Shown in pieces: positions 21,730-33,040 of a stretch of DNA of 64,000 nucleotides. The stretch spans positions 9,300,001 through 9,364,000 of the forward strand of contig NC_065407.1 in NCBI RefSeq assembly GCF_024362695.1, in the 5' to 3' direction. The notes beneath the pieces were generated by a model that was not told the origin of the DNA, did no database searches, and was given only the letters and a program-made list of their open reading frames with translations. The DNA is from Pectinophora gossypiella. Its lineage: Eukaryota; Arthropoda; Insecta; Lepidoptera; Gelechiidae. The position numbers were made by a program, and so were the translations under genes. The number at the start of each line of letters is the position of its first letter. The first letter of the stretch is position 1.

Positions 21730-21790
21730 AGAGGTGTACCTCAAGGGTCAATTTTAGGCCCCTTGCGTTTTATTATATGCAGTCAAATCT
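21730..21790 (+). pseudogene. LINE reverse transcriptase motif-B fragment
   Basis: The plus strand encodes ENRGVPQGSILGPLRFII, the highly conserved RT motif (GVPQGS-LGPLLF-IY) of CR1/Jockey-type LINEs. A stop (TAG) lies three codons upstream of the block. No other convincing RT motif is nearby; downstream, tactttgatgatcta could be a decayed catalytic -DD- box in another frame, but this is weak. An isolated dead fragment. Confidence 0.7.
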
Positions 21791-22287
21791 AGGTAACGTA
21801 TTGAATACTTTGATGATCTATATTACATTTACTTACGTTTTAATTATATATTCTTTAGTATTATTACGGTTAAACACTCGACATGTCACTGATTTGTGTA
21901 AAAATATTATTAACTAGAGAGTTATTGTAATGCTTAAGCATTATATAATATTGTATCATCGATATTGTTATTTCTCATCCCTAAATATATTTGAGCACAA
22001 AGTATGCCTGACATAGAGTCGAATGTTGGTCATATTACGAGTCTTGGCAACATTAATTCAGATTAATTCACACGATCTGTCTTCAAGCTATTGACTGATT
22101 GATACTTGATTGAACATGCCATTAAAATTAACATTGGACCCTTTTATCACTTTTCGAATATTAATTTATGGATTAAGTTCTAGTGTACCTTTACTACATT
22201 TGAATAGCTGAAGCTACTGCCTATTAATAATTAGATTTGCGAATCTATGTCTTTCTATCAATGTTGTATATCTATTCTTCAGATATC

Positions 22288-22345
22288 TCTGTGAGGTGTG
22301 GGTACTTAGTTCATCTTGCGATGGATGAACCGCTCGCTGGCAGCT
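22288..22345 (+). mobile_element. SINE family D, 3' fragment
   Basis: gaggtgtgggtacttagttc followed by atcttgcgatggatg matches the reverse complement of 22783-22850 and 10343-10400. The usual tacctctgac ending is altered. Confidence 0.55.
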
Positions 22346-22782
22346 GTGATATAGTTTGAGATTATGTTATCTATGTATTTTTCGTAAAGAGCAGGGTGAT
22401 CGGGGAACGTAAAAATAAAGTAATGTTGTCGTTATCAAGGATGTTTTTGCTTTTTAAAAATGTTTTCTTCAAGAAACCTTTAAAATTTTTACCAAGCACG
22501 CAATAAAAGGGGAAGATAGTGCAGATGGGACATTTAATCACAGTTGCGAAATGTAAAGTCTCTTTATCGCTTGCAAACTTGTTCACATCGTATTTGTTAC
22601 ATTACCCTTTCAATTAAAGTTCATACAGACAGACCTTATGTCAATCCCTTACATTTTTATCACTGTCACTGTCGATTGTCATAATCGTTTGCAACTTGGC
22701 TAAAAAGGCTTTTGACGACATATTAATGTGATTTGAAGTTATTTTTTATTACTTAGATAAGACAGCGTATGTTTTACAACTA

Positions 22783-23022
22783 TGTTCCCAATTGGGATAG
22801 TCAGAGGTACTTACGTTCATCGTTTGATGAACTAGGTACCCACAATTCACCAACTTTCTGTTAGGCCAAGACTAACATAAAGGAAGTAAGCCGAATCGCC
22901 ACGCGCCGCCATCATGTAAAATAATCAAGCCAACTGTGTTCCTGAAAATTGCACGATAAATAAATAACTCATTGGTCGGGTACTCGTTTGAGAAGAAAGC
23001 CAGTGACACGGGACTACAGTGT
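22783..23022 (-). mobile_element. SINE family D (tRNA-headed)
   Basis: Minus-strand copy. The 3' end at the left is cccaattgggatagtcagag, the body follows (ctttctgttaggcc, gaatcgcca-gc), and the decayed tRNA-like head is at the right (gagaagaaagccagtgacac, then gggactacagtg). The B-box region is eroded compared with 10343-10600. Confidence 0.7.
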
Positions 23023-23344
23023 ATTTTTTTTTCACCCTTATTAATTTCAAGGTGACAATTATTTTATCTAATAAGTCTGAATGTCAATAGTGCCTTATAA
23101 CTTTGAAACGTCGGCGTTGGTAACATTTTATCTAACTACTAACTTCCTTGACAAAATTTGTGCGCTAAGTTAAATTCAAATAAGATAACAAAACGTGATT
23201 TAGGGCCTCCCACTCAAATCACCTACACCCTAAAACACGGACCTTTACTCTGTGACCTTATTCATTTATTCAAATCGACAACACCTACTCAACTTATAAT
23301 ATTTCGGTAACATAAACATAGCATAGGATAAGCTCACGACTATA

Positions 23345-23515
23345 TTAATTGACCTAGTCAGAGGTACATTCATGGCAAGATGAACTCAATATCCTCTCCA
23401 ATTAAGATTATGGGTGTCAGTTCTGTGTGTCTAAAAAATATATATGGATGTCCTACTCCACATTCATCAATCGTTTCATATACACACGCCTATTACGAAA
23501 ATACATCGTAAAACC
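23345..23515 (-). mobile_element. SINE D and LINE C fragments in tandem
   Basis: 23350-23400 (ctagtcagaggtacattcat, then gcaagatgaact) is the 3' end of SINE D on the minus strand. 23440-23515 (ctccacattcatcaatcgtt, then tcata-acacacgcc) is the coding end of LINE C on the minus strand. Both are short relics. Confidence 0.6.
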
Positions 23516-23626
23516 TAAGAAAAACAGCTAATAAAACTGTTTAAGAAAACAAACAATGCAATGTAAACACGAAATTTTCCTTGAAACTAGAGCTTCATTT
23601 AGACTTATATTGGAATAAAAGCCCAG

Positions 23627-24022
23627 AGGGGTACAAAACTGCTCATTTCTCCCAACAGGTGTCGCTACTGTTGAGTGTTCTTAAATTTTGATAGTACTAT
23701 TTGAGTAAACAAACATATTGTTTTGGTTATATTTTCACACTACAGCCATATGCGCAGCGTTCTACTGCAAAATCATAGTGTTATGTATATTCCCTAAAGA
23801 TCGGAGAGATGAAAACTTTGAAAAACTTGTTTTCAACCTAAACTGACGTTTTCCAACTGGCTGCTTTTCTTTTTCGTAACTCATTCTTCAGGCGGGATCC
23901 ACGTTGGTTCATAATTTATAGCAATTTATGACGAATTTTAGCTGGGCAGTATGACGAACTGTCAAAATTTAGGAACACGTTGAGTGCTTACGCCTGTGTT
24001 TCAGCTTAAATGTTTTATCCTC
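23627..24022. mobile_element. MITE family Q, copy 1
   Basis: The left end gaggggtacaaaactgctca leads to tcgctactgttgagtgttct and taaattttga; the right end carries gaactgtcaaaatttaggaa, cacgttgagtg and ttttatcctc. These inverted ends match the copies at 54509-54895 and 56248-56637. Non-coding. Confidence 0.7.
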
Positions 24023-24242
24023 ACATTCGCTATAAAAATTTCACAACAACAATACTTATTACTATTACAGTAGTTACAACGACCAATCAAAATTCGATAG
24101 GCAATTATCAAACCGTAACAAACATGAGCTCATACAATGGAGACCGTTTAATGGTTTTAGACTTGCACATGCATTGAAATATTTGCTGTTTATAACTAGC
24201 GCGGGCCCGTGGTTTTAGTCTGTATATTAATTTATTCTTATT

Positions 24243-24553
24243 CTATCGTGTGGGTTGTGTACCAACTTCATCAACCCTGGTGTCAGAGTTACTATTGAGC
24301 CTCCAAAGGCCCCTGATATGGCTTACGTAACGACTACTTGCTTACATCAGTAAGTAGTAAGTGGGACCAACGGCTTAACGTGCCTTCCGAAATACGGATC
24401 ATCTTACTTTAGGCAAACTGGTGATCAGCCAGTAATATCCTAAACAAACTAGGGACCACAAAGTAATTTTTGTGATACGTCCCCACCGGAAATCGAACCC
24501 AGGACCTCCGGATCGTGAGCCCAACGCTCAACCACTGGACCACGGAGGTCGTT
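24243..24553 (-). mobile_element. SINE type I (tRNA-headed)
   Basis: Minus-strand copy with the full order: tRNA-like head at 24553-24475 (gtggtccagtggttgagcgt), the body tcactttg-type block, the central domain near 24400-24370, then the type I 3' half. Slightly diverged from 27305-27634. Small open frames here are translated SINE head, not protein genes. Confidence 0.88.
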
Positions 24554-26140
24554 TATTATTTTTATAAGCAAGTAGTTTTGACAAAAATGTCGAGTATAGA
24601 TCATTATGTCATCTTATTTAAGCGATGGATTAATTACTTACAGAGAGTCTTTATTAAAAACCATACGTCATCGCGGAATAAAAGAAAATTGCGCCACGCG
24701 AGCCATACAAGTATGATCAAATAGTTCATACTTCAACTTTGCACTCCACTCGTCCGAAATAATAATATTATAATAGACCTTGTGCATAATAACAAGTCAG
24801 GGGAAAAAGTCAAATATCGACTATCGTGCAGGGAACAGGGAAAGCTAGCAACCTTATTACGATCGCTTATCAAAAAAATACTTGTGTATGCAGTATCTTA
24901 CGAAACTTTATAATAAAATTGCAGCCTATCACATGAAACATGATGTATATGAAGCATCGAGGAAGCGACAAACTGGTTTTAGAGGGAATCTCGTATACGA
25001 GGTACGCCGCATTGATTGGCATTTATGCCTACTCGGTACGACAGTGCACTGTGTGTGTTTTTGAGTTCATTTCTTTCAATGTTTTCTGTATTTTTATATT
25101 ATTATTTTTATTTTATTTTTTATTTTTCTGTTTTAATGCGACGAATGGGTGCCGAGACAAACCTCTGTGGTTTAACGGCATCATTCAAACCATGTATTTA
25201 GATTAAGGATATAATGATAATAAATAAAAAAAAAAAAAATATACATTTCCGGTAAAGTGGTTATGGAATTTGAGAAGCAGTAGAGTTGTCGTAGTTACCT
25301 GTTTGCAAACACGTAAAAGAGAGGGGTTGAACCAGCAGTCTCTTACAAAATACCTCTTTCTTCTATTCTGTGCGTTAAATAATTGTACTCTTATTCTCAT
25401 TTCGCATAAGTACTTCTATGTTAAATTCGCATAACAGTAAAATCCGCATCATTTAAATTTCTATAAATAAATACAGTAGCTAAGTAATAACGGACAGGTT
25501 TTGCGAGTGTCTCCAAGCTGTTGTCTGGCTCCTGGATGAAAAATAGCTTGCGCTCGATAAGCCACTGGCATAATGACTATTTATCAACAATTTTTGTTTC
25601 TGTTATGTCATTTTGTGTAAGTCATTTTCTTGATGTTTTGGTATTGTTAGTGTGGCGTTCTCTGATAATATATTTTTTTCTTTCTTTTTATGAGCAGAAA
25701 GCTTTGATTATAGTAGCAGGTACATTGAATGTCTTTATTGCGAAAACCTTTTACAAAAATTATGATTTATTTTAGGTACTCTCGTTTCTTTACGTGGTAC
25801 ATATTTTGCTAATCTATGTATTATTATATTGATATAATTATATTTATAAGGATGAATAGTCAAACTTACACACTAGCCTGCGCCATAACCCACCATCTGG
25901 GTTCGGCTCTCCTTATCCGCTATAGATACGTATCATATCTTATATAATATACCCGGAATGCATCACAAGGCTGTGTTTATTTAAATAACTAAAAGTTAAG
26001 AGTCAGAGTTCTAACAGAGTCTACGAACAGAGAATCATATTTGATTTATGCTTTCATTCACAACAGTATCACGTCTTAGGCTGTTGTTTATATTTTTTAT
26101 CAGTTTTAGACAGTATTGATCGATGAGGCGGAGGATGCGG
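24554..26140. other. Unassigned stretch with poly-A run
   Basis: No gene family was recognised. Overlapping frames at 24882-25206 and a frame at 25521-25775 stay open for 60-88 codons but encode low-complexity, hydrophobic residues with no motif. A 14-base A run at 25226-25239, next to AATAA repeats, could mark a retroposed 3' end, but no upstream gene is readable. Confidence 0.4.
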
Positions 26141-26148
26141 AGGAGCTC

Positions 26149-26431
26149 GGTGGCGCAGCGGTAAACGCGCTCGGTCTGCGATTGTTGAAGTTAAGCAACT
26201 TTCGCAAAGGCCGGTCATAGGATGGGTGACCACAAAAAAAAATGTTTTTATCTCGAGCTCCTTCGTGTTTCGGAAGGCACGTTAGGCCGTTGGTCCCGGC
26301 TGCATTAACAGTCGTTAATAACCATGCACTGGACCCGCGTAATGGTTTAAGGCCCGATCTCTTTATTCATCCATAGGGAAGGCCCGTGCCCCAGCAGTGG
26401 GGACTTTTATGGGCTGATGATGATGATGATG
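26149..26431 (+). mobile_element. Chimeric tRNA/5S-headed SINE (type III)
   Basis: The head begins ctcggtggcgcagcggtaaa, a tRNA-like A-box region. It then changes to a 5S rRNA-like internal promoter: gaagttaagcaac (box A-like, about 26188) and ggatgggtgacc (box C-like, about 26221). The central domain tcggaaggcacgttaggccg then ttggtcccggct follows at about 26272-26305. The 3' end is ggcccgtgccccagcagtgg then gggctgatgatgatgatgat, resembling the RTE family 2 tail at 10.88-10.92 kb. It is a pol III-type retroposon with no protein; both promoter sources are inferred from motif order. Confidence 0.8.
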
Positions 26432-26434
26432 GAT

Positions 26435-26844
26435 CGATGGGGCTGGCATGACAAAACCTGTTAAAATTCCTTAAATAAAAGAAAAAAGACAATACAGACT
26501 TACATTACATTACATAGACAAACTTACACATGTATAATTCTTGCTGTAATACATTACTACTTGGTGATAGAATGCAATATCATTTAATTGTTAATTGCTC
26601 ACGGAACTGCTAAGCTCATATTTACTATTTTTTGTGCCAAGTACGACCACACCCTACTTACATTGTCATAAAGCAATACGCTATTTGTCATTTGGTATGG
26701 TCATGGGCATAATAGAATTTACTACGTATGACTCAGACGCATGTTGTGTAATATAAAAAGATTTTCATCATTTTTATGAATCAGTTTCATAATGACTAAT
26801 AATTTGTGAAGATATTTGTGTGCAATAAGTGTTTTATTATTATT
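26435..26844. other. Unassigned stretch
   Basis: Nothing recognised apart from AT-rich sequence. Confidence 0.4.
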
Positions 26845-26960
26845 ATCGTTTCCATATCTCGGGGCTATGGAGTCCCAGACTTTTGGAAGGCGTGCGTGGG
26901 GACGAAGCCAACACGTAAAGGCCCCTTAAGACAATTTAATCTAAATGTGGAGTGACACTA
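26845..26960 (+). repeat. Dispersed repeat family R3, copy 2
   Basis: Plus-strand partner of 20215-20350: tccatatctcggggctatgg, agtcccaga, aagacaatttaatctaaatg, tggagtgacactaa. The following bases to about 27010 may belong to the same element. Confidence 0.6.
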
Positions 26961-27304
26961 ATCGGTGATTATCCCTGTATGCACTATGGGAGTGCACCCA
27001 AAGATAATCCATTATTAAGAAACAGATTGCAAAATAGCTGAGTATGTTCTTCGTTGCTTATCGTCTAAGGCCCTTAGCCAAGTTTCAAACCCTATCTAGT
27101 ATCTAAGCTTGGCAAAGGCTTCGGTCTTTTTCGGTTGATACTTCAATACCCTGAATATAAAAATTGTGAATTATTTTGGTTTTTAAGTAGCAACGATTAT
27201 GACAATCGACAGCGACAGTACAGTAGTGACACAAATGTATGGGAGTGACATAAGCTGTCATGTCTCATATGATATTTGGCTATAACTTGGCTCAGGGCTG
27301 AGGT

Positions 27305-27634
27305 AACGGTCTCCGTGGTCCAGTGGTTGAGCGTTGGGCTCACGATCCGGGGGTCCCGGGTTCGAATCCCGGTGGGGACATATGACAAAACTCACTTTGT
27401 GATCCCTAGTTTGGTTAGGACATTACAGGCTGATCACCTGATTGTCCAAAAAGTAAGATGATCCGTGCTTCGGAAGGCACGTTAAGCCGTTGGTCCCGGT
27501 TACCACTTACTGATGTAAGTAAGTTGTCATTACATGAGCCATGCCAGGGGCCTTTGGCGGCTCAATAGTAACCCTGACACCAGGGTTGATGAGGTTGGTA
27601 CTCCACCTCACAATCCACATGATAGAAGAAGAAG
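27305..27634 (+). mobile_element. SINE type I, best-preserved copy
   Basis: This is the reference copy. The tRNA-like head is aacggtctccgtggtccagt to ggttcgaatcccggtgggga (about 27305-27380). The body is tcactttgtgatccctagtt then tggttaggacattacaggct. The central domain is gatccgtgcttcggaaggca then cgttaagccgttggtcccgg (about 27459-27500). The 3' half contains gagccatgccaggggccttt, accctgacaccagggttgat and caatccacatgatag, and it ends in a (GAA)n tail. The anticodon loop reads CTCACGA, but the stem is mostly wobble pairs, so the parent tRNA is uncertain. Confidence 0.92.
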
Positions 27635-28091
27635 GGCTCAGATCATGTTAGAATTTATGAAAGAAATGGCATTGTCTCTCACAAAGAGATAGGCAGAGTC
27701 GCAGGTAAACAAAGAAGAGCTACATAATATAAATTGCGTTTATAATAGTTATTGATGAATTTATTTATCGTGCCTTTGTTTATGTTTTCAATCTAACACT
27801 TCAAGGCCCGAGGTTCACTCACGAACCTACAACTGCTATTGTGAAATCCAACACCATTGTCGTGCATCCCATTCAAAGTGAACGTAACATAATTATTTTC
27901 TGCAAAATATATTATTAAATAATTTGTTCTGCCCACATTCTCGTTTTACCTAGAATTGTTTATTCTTTAGACACATAATTAGAGATAAATGACGGTAAAG
28001 TATTTCGTCATAACACACTTTATGACTAACCGCTTTACTAATAAGTAAACAAGCGTTGGCTGTGTGCTAAAGCATTTGACAGCCAAATAAA
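27635..28091. other. Unassigned stretch
   Basis: No gene or element boundary was recognised. Confidence 0.35.
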
Positions 28092-28172
28092 TGCACCTTA
28101 TACACGGCCCACTGCTGGACAAACGCCTCCCCTTGATCGACCGGAGGAGGTATGGAGCATACTCCATCACGC
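28092..28172 (-). mobile_element. SINE type II, 3' end
   Basis: On the minus strand: gtgatggagtatgctccata, cctcctccggtcgatcaagg, ggaggcgtttgtccagcagt and gggccgtgtata. This is the last ~80 bp of the type II SINE at 45835-46170, 5'-truncated. Confidence 0.8.
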
Positions 28173-28174
28173 AA

Positions 28175-28767
28175 GATTAATTTCTTAATTTATAAAGATA
28201 TATATTTTTCTTCAAGTACCTATTAAGATTATGGACAAGTATTTTTGTATTTTAAAATTATATCATTAATTATTCCGCTACTGTACAAGTAGGTCCCTAC
28301 TTGGACTTACGTAGTATTATTCCTTATTCTATGCTAGACTGATGTAAAGAAACGACCATGTAACATTAGTAGCTACTTAAATAAAATAAATCTAAAGATA
28401 TATCGCTTTTACTATTTTAATCGCTTCAGAAAGTAAAGTTCAGTGAAGTGGATGGAAAAGAACACTAAAAGAAAATTACTCGCTACCTCTACAAAGATTC
28501 AAAGTTACAATCTTTCGAAAGAACAACAAAGAATTCGATTCGTAAAGTACAAGTCATTTACGTCTTCGAGGAAATATTCCAAGTATTGGAATTGTTCAGT
28601 GTGTAAAACAAGGACTTAAAACAAAATTAAAGTCACTGCAATTCAAATTAATTAGAAACTCTTGGGTTCGATGACGTCTCTTGTAGCAATCTTGTTTTTG
28701 ATAAAATACCTATTGTTAAATATTAAACTTCTTCTTCTATCAGAGGCGTGTTTTATGTAGGTACTTA
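28175..28767. other. Unassigned stretch
   Basis: No gene. Positions 28310-28338 (gtagtattattccttattct then atgcta) match the reverse complement of 61272-61300, so a small relic of that repeat is present. Confidence 0.4.
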
Positions 28768-28860
28768 AGAACCCTGTCGCATTCATATATTTGACATTTA
28801 GTGAAACTTATAGTTCAGTTTATCAAAGAAGTTAATGTGACATGGTAATAAAATGGAGAA
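28768..28860 (+). mobile_element. TA-flanked MITE family T, fragment
   Basis: accctgtcgcattcatatat, ttgacatttagtgaaactta and aagttaatgtgacatggta match the full copies at 29792-29933 and 44493-44629. Both ends are missing. Confidence 0.75.
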
Positions 28861-29109
28861 TACATAAATGTCATCAGTAGAATTAACTTTGTCTGACTTT
28901 CCAAGACTAACCTTAGAGGTGTTGGTCTGACCTGTGGAGGAGGCAAACGGGCAGGCATGAGACACTTGCTGGGAAGTGGCCACCGATAAGTCAAAGTTGC
29001 CTGGACGAGTTTATCTGTTGTGTCCCATTATTGCTTGTGTGCTTTTATTTTTAAATTCAATACCTACATATCATTGTATTATTTTATTTATATTTCTTTT
29101 TCACAAACA

Positions 29110-29285
29110 CAAATAGCCTGTATACGTCTCAAATGGTCCCAATATTGGGCACAGGCCTTCCCTAAATTACCTGATTGTTAGAAAAACGGCACATTAAGCC
29201 GTTGGTCGCGGGGTAGGTCCTGGGCTACAAGCCCAAACACCTCCACACTGGAGCAGCGTGGTGCAGTATGCTCCCTAGTTGATTA
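29110..29285. mobile_element. Inverted chimera of SINE type II pieces
   Basis: 29115-29165 reads as the minus-strand SINE/RTE 3' end (tatacgtctcaaatggtccc then aatattgggcacaggcctt). From about 29168 the plus strand holds SINE body and 3' half (cctgattgt, aagccgttggtcgcgg, acacctccacactggagcag, gtatgctccctagttgatta). Two opposite-facing pieces therefore abut near 29167. Confidence 0.65.
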
Positions 29286-29791
29286 AGGTTTTTTTTCATT
29301 CAATACAATAAAAAATAAATAAGTACAGAAAGTACACCAAATAATAAACTTTAGTTCTTCGTTGCTAAAGTTCAAGTTTGGTACTTGGCTAAGTTAGGGA
29401 ACTAGGAGTATTGAACTGCACTGGTAGACCAGAAAACTTCGTAATTAGTCCACGTTTCCTTTGGATTAAAGTCACGCGATTTCCAGACAGCTTAGCTTTA
29501 GAACTACACACGTGGTTCATGTAGGTGTTTGAAATTTACATTTTTATAGGGATTTATAATTAGTTGTATACATAATACGTAGGTAAAGAAACTTGTAATA
29601 TCATAGTGAATGCGCTTACATAAGTATACGGGCATACAGTAACACTTTAAAGGCATATAATATGGTTGTTTATATCCACATAAAATTATTGCAAATACGT
29701 TTGTTAGATTAAAGTTTTTTTTCTTGAGATTGCCTAGGGCAGCTTTCGCTAATAACCTAACGTATAGTGTCATTGAGACACTAAGTAGGTA

Positions 29792-29933
29792 CGGTCACGA
29801 GCATTAATATGTATACACTTTGGTACCATGTCACATTAACTTTTTTGACAAATTGAACTGTAAGTCTCACTAAATGTCAAATATGTTAGTGCGACAGAGT
29901 CCTAAAGTGGGTACATCATATTGCTCATGACTG
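29792..29933 (-). mobile_element. MITE family T, full copy
   Basis: 142 bp, bounded by TA at 29790-29791 and 29934-29935. The ends cggtcacgagcattaat and, inverted, cagtcatgagcaatat form imperfect TIRs. A TA target duplication and short TIRs fit a Tc1/mariner-type MITE. Four full copies and one fragment are in this window. Confidence 0.85.
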
Positions 29934-29939
29934 TACAAA

Positions 29940-30425
29940 TATACGTTTATAAGATGTTAAAATTTTGTGTTAAATAGCAGCATAATTGCCTAAGCCTTGC
30001 TTACTCTACATAAGTTCATTTACGTACAAGGATTGGCCAACTCCATATCTCAAGGCGCTTGCCCAGAATTTGAAGTGTAAAGTTCGTACGGTCCCTTCCA
30101 TGTATTATTCCCTCGCTTTCCCGTTTACAATCGTATTAATTTACAGCTCTAGTAGTCTCTTCCCTGGAGAATCTCTCGTAGTGATAGCATCTATTCCAAT
30201 CTGAATGCGTTATGAAGTTTTGCTGGTTATTAGAGCAAAGTTCTATGACCGGAACGAATAATGCGCATACTACGTTTTATTTGTTTATGATGTTAATGTT
30301 ACTTTGTATTCTTGAGAACTAGTCAATGAAAACCAATAATTAGTAATTACAAATTATTTAACTGCAGTGGAGCACATAAATGGTGCACGAGCACTTATTA
30401 AATTGCTATTATTCATTATTGAAGG
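29940..30425. other. Unassigned stretch
   Basis: A 72-codon open frame at 29986-30204 has no recognisable motif and is not proposed as a gene. Confidence 0.4.
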
Positions 30426-30713
30426 CAACGATCTCCGCGGTCTAGTGGTTGCGTGCGTTGGGCTCACGATTCGGAGGTCCCGGGTTCAGTCCTCGGTGGG
30501 GACATAACACAAAAATTACCTTGTGGTCCCTAGTTTGGTTAGGATATTACAGGCTGATCACCTGATTGTCCGAAGTAAGATGATCCGTGCTTCGGAAGGC
30601 ACGTTAAGCCGTTGGTCTCGGTTACTACTTACTGATGTAAGTAAGTAGTCGTTACATGAGCCATGTCAGGGGCCTTTGGCGGCTCAATTCTAACCCTGAC
30701 ACCAGAAGAAGAA
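30426..30713 (+). mobile_element. SINE type I with shortened 3' half
   Basis: It is complete from head (gatctccgcggtctagtggt) through central domain (cgtgcttcggaaggcacgtt) to accctgacaccag, then goes straight to the (GAA)n tail. The gttgatgaggttggta... segment before the tail in 27305-27634 is deleted. The flanks ttgaaggc (left) and ttgtagaaggc (right) may be a degraded target duplication. Confidence 0.85.
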
Positions 30714-30734
30714 TTGTAGAAGGCAATACGGTTC

Positions 30735-30830
30735 ACCACCTATCGGGTTATGGGTATTTAGTGCATCTTACGATGGATGTACCTCTGTCTACCCCATTGA
30801 GTCGCAAGCTTATGGTATATTAGCAATGAC
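30735..30830 (+). mobile_element. SINE family D, 3' fragment
   Basis: ttatgggtatttagtgcatc, ttacgatggatgtacctctg and tctaccccatt match the 3' end of family D in plus orientation, immediately after the type I SINE. Confidence 0.65.
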
Positions 30831-31140
30831 GCATTTCATTGTAATATATTATATCGACCAATTACGTTGACTAATCACTGACTGTATTTGCCTAGTAGCC
30901 ATTTGGTGATCAATCTCTTTTAATTAAAGGCACACCTCGGAAAATTCATACAAAACACCTCGTTTTACACAGACACTACACATTGACGTTATCGTACACG
31001 CGCATCTGTGTGTGTGACATCTGACGCCCATGATTTGAAAATTTATTTATTTTTATTTATTTATTTTGAGGAAGACTTACGGCCATATACATTTTCTAAC
31101 ATAATAACCAGACTATAACTAAAGGCTAATTACAAGTCTC

Positions 31141-31210
31141 CACCTAATAGAAAATGACGGGTATAACTTAAAATAAAATTAGGAGGTGTCTGCTAGAATC
31201 GGGGCTAATA
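31141..31210 (+). mobile_element. MITE family P, right-end fragment
   Basis: aaaatgacgggtataactta, aaataaaattaggaggtgtc and tgctagaatcggggc match the right end of the MITEs at 42592-42966 and 51036-51405. Confidence 0.8.
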
Positions 31211-32159
31211 TAAGTACTATCATATCATACTTATTTCTATTTCTATAAATAGTCATCAGCTGCAATGCGGGTAGCCTGTAGTCCGTATTGTCTTAGTGTT
31301 GTTTTCTCATCTTACTTAACAACTCTATTGTGAACTTTAACATATTCACTATCACGAATCACGAATAATATACAAAATAATGGGCGATAATAATAAAACA
31401 GTATGATTACATTTAGTTATTCGAGGAGGAAAGAAATCTTAAAGGAGTCACGATTTTGATGATCGATAGCTTTGGCTTGTATATCCGTCTCATGTTAAAC
31501 GTTTTATATCCGGTTGTATTTATTGAAATACAAATAAATGGCCTAGTGTATTTGTTTAAGGCTGCTCCGCAAAACTGTTTCGTGACAATTATTTTACTTT
31601 TTTAAGTGAAAAATGAATAATGCGAAAATTATTACGTTTCTGCTACCTTTTTAAGCCTAAACTTGAATTAGCATTTGAATGGATAGGAATTTTGGGTGGA
31701 CGAACAGTATTTTCTCCAGAACGTACCTTTTTCTCTATTCTAGGACAGTCTAGGTCGCCGGCAGAAAGCTTCTAGTGTATAATGAAAAGTCAAAATTTAC
31801 ACCAAACCAGTTCAATAGTCGTCTATTCCTAGCTCTATGACTCTTGACAGAGACTAGAAGTGACAAGGTTGTGTTTACCCATTGTAGCGTATACGTTAAC
31901 TATTTTTAGTAGAAATACATCCGCATACACAAGCTTTGCTTGTTACCACACGCGATATTTGGGCGGTGGAATACACCATTTGTTCATAAGTTGCCAAGCA
32001 TAAAATTAAAAATGACGCTTCTACTTTCTCTATTATTTAATTGGAAAATGAAAGGTCGATTGCTTTTATAACGTGAGTGCGTTAAAAATGATGTAGGTAA
32101 TTTTGTACTTAGTTATTTGGTTGTGAAAAAAGAATAATATTCACGTTGGTGTAACAGAA
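31211..32159. other. Unassigned stretch
   Basis: No recognisable feature. Just before it, about 30978-31012, is a near-exact inverse match of about 30 bp to 61380-61412. Confidence 0.4.
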
Positions 32160-32250
32160 AGCTCGGGTAGGTCTGTGTACTTAGTTACTTAGTTCATCTT
32201 GAGGTGGATGTACCTCTGACTACTCCAATTGGGATTTACTTGTTAGGTTA
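32160..32250 (+). mobile_element. SINE family D, 3' fragment
   Basis: ttagttcatcttgaggtgga, tgtacctctgactactccaa and ttgggattta are the diagnostic 3' end of the family; the tRNA head is absent. Confidence 0.7.
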
Positions 32251-32259
32251 TGTTTTGTT

Positions 32260-32904
32260 ATATTCGAAATAAACTAGACAATGATTGAAAGATATTTTTT
32301 TTTAAATAAAAGAAAGATAGTAATTTATAATTAATTTTCAAGAGAAAAGATGTTGCAAAATTTTATTGCAAAAATAAAGCATGCTAAAATTTTCTTCTCC
32401 TAAATTACAAAACACAAGCGATGTTATCTCCACACAGTAACTAGGTACGTACAATAATTAATTAATCAAAATAAAAATCAAATCAACGCAAGTACAAAAC
32501 GCACCATATTAGCCCTGAAGCATAATTAATAACCGCTTGATTATAGCTTTGCTCTAATTTAAGTCTTAACAAAAACACTCCATCATATTGATTAAGATCA
32601 GTGTCAGCAGTGGTTATGACAGTCCGTGGCTGATCATAATCTGATGTACGCGATAAGCTGTAAAATGTCACCGCATTACAGCTCCTTTTTTGCTATGAAA
32701 AAGTTCCGGTTTATGCACGCAAAGCCCATTTTTAAAAGCTTTGAACCGATAGCTGTTTGCCCACTCGCGCATAACGCGGAAGAGTAATGTAGGTATAGAT
32801 TATAATATGCATTTGATCGGTCTGATTCTCCAAGGGGACGAATAAAAAAAAATGCAGAACACTAATCACCCGGTGGGCTTAAGTTTTGGTTTCATACAAG
32901 ACCA
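32260..32904. other. Unassigned stretch
   Basis: Nothing recognised. Confidence 0.4.
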
Positions 32905-33040
32905 TTAACCGTCCCACTCGCGTCAGACAGAGTACTGCGGGGCGGAGGACATGAGGGAAGCCACTGATCTATGTTTCCCTAAAAAAGTAGCATGGAGAAT
33001 GCTACACCGATAAGAGCGTGGTTCTTAAATTAGTGATGAC
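32905..33040 (+). mobile_element. RTE-tailed family B, plus-strand copy
   Basis: cccactcgcgtcagacagag, tactgcggggcggaggacat, gtagcatggagaatgctaca and ccgataagagcgtggttctt then aaatta. The upstream part seen in 19318-19545 is missing. Confidence 0.85.

Noticed and set aside
21780..21835. tactttgatgatcta as an RT catalytic box downstream of the motif-B fragment
   Set aside because: It is in a different frame and too close to motif B for normal RT spacing; kept only as a weak possibility.
25200..25260. Processed pseudogene marked by the poly-A run
   Set aside because: No readable coding sequence or target duplication could be found upstream.
25521..25775. 84-codon plus-strand frame with hydrophobic stretch
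   Set aside because: Hydrophobicity follows from T-rich sequence; there is no motif and no second line of evidence.
27305..27380. Possible tRNA gene (anticodon loop CTCACGA)
   Set aside because: Same head occurs in many copies with SINE body and GAA tail; the anticodon stem relies on wobble pairs.
27197..27388. Small frames reading GIRTRDPRIVSPTLNHWTTE (also 24515-24724, 36511-36790, 43511-43861)
   Set aside because: They are translations of the tRNA-like head of type I SINEs and recur wherever the SINE does. The 43511-43861 frame also includes a LINE C relic.
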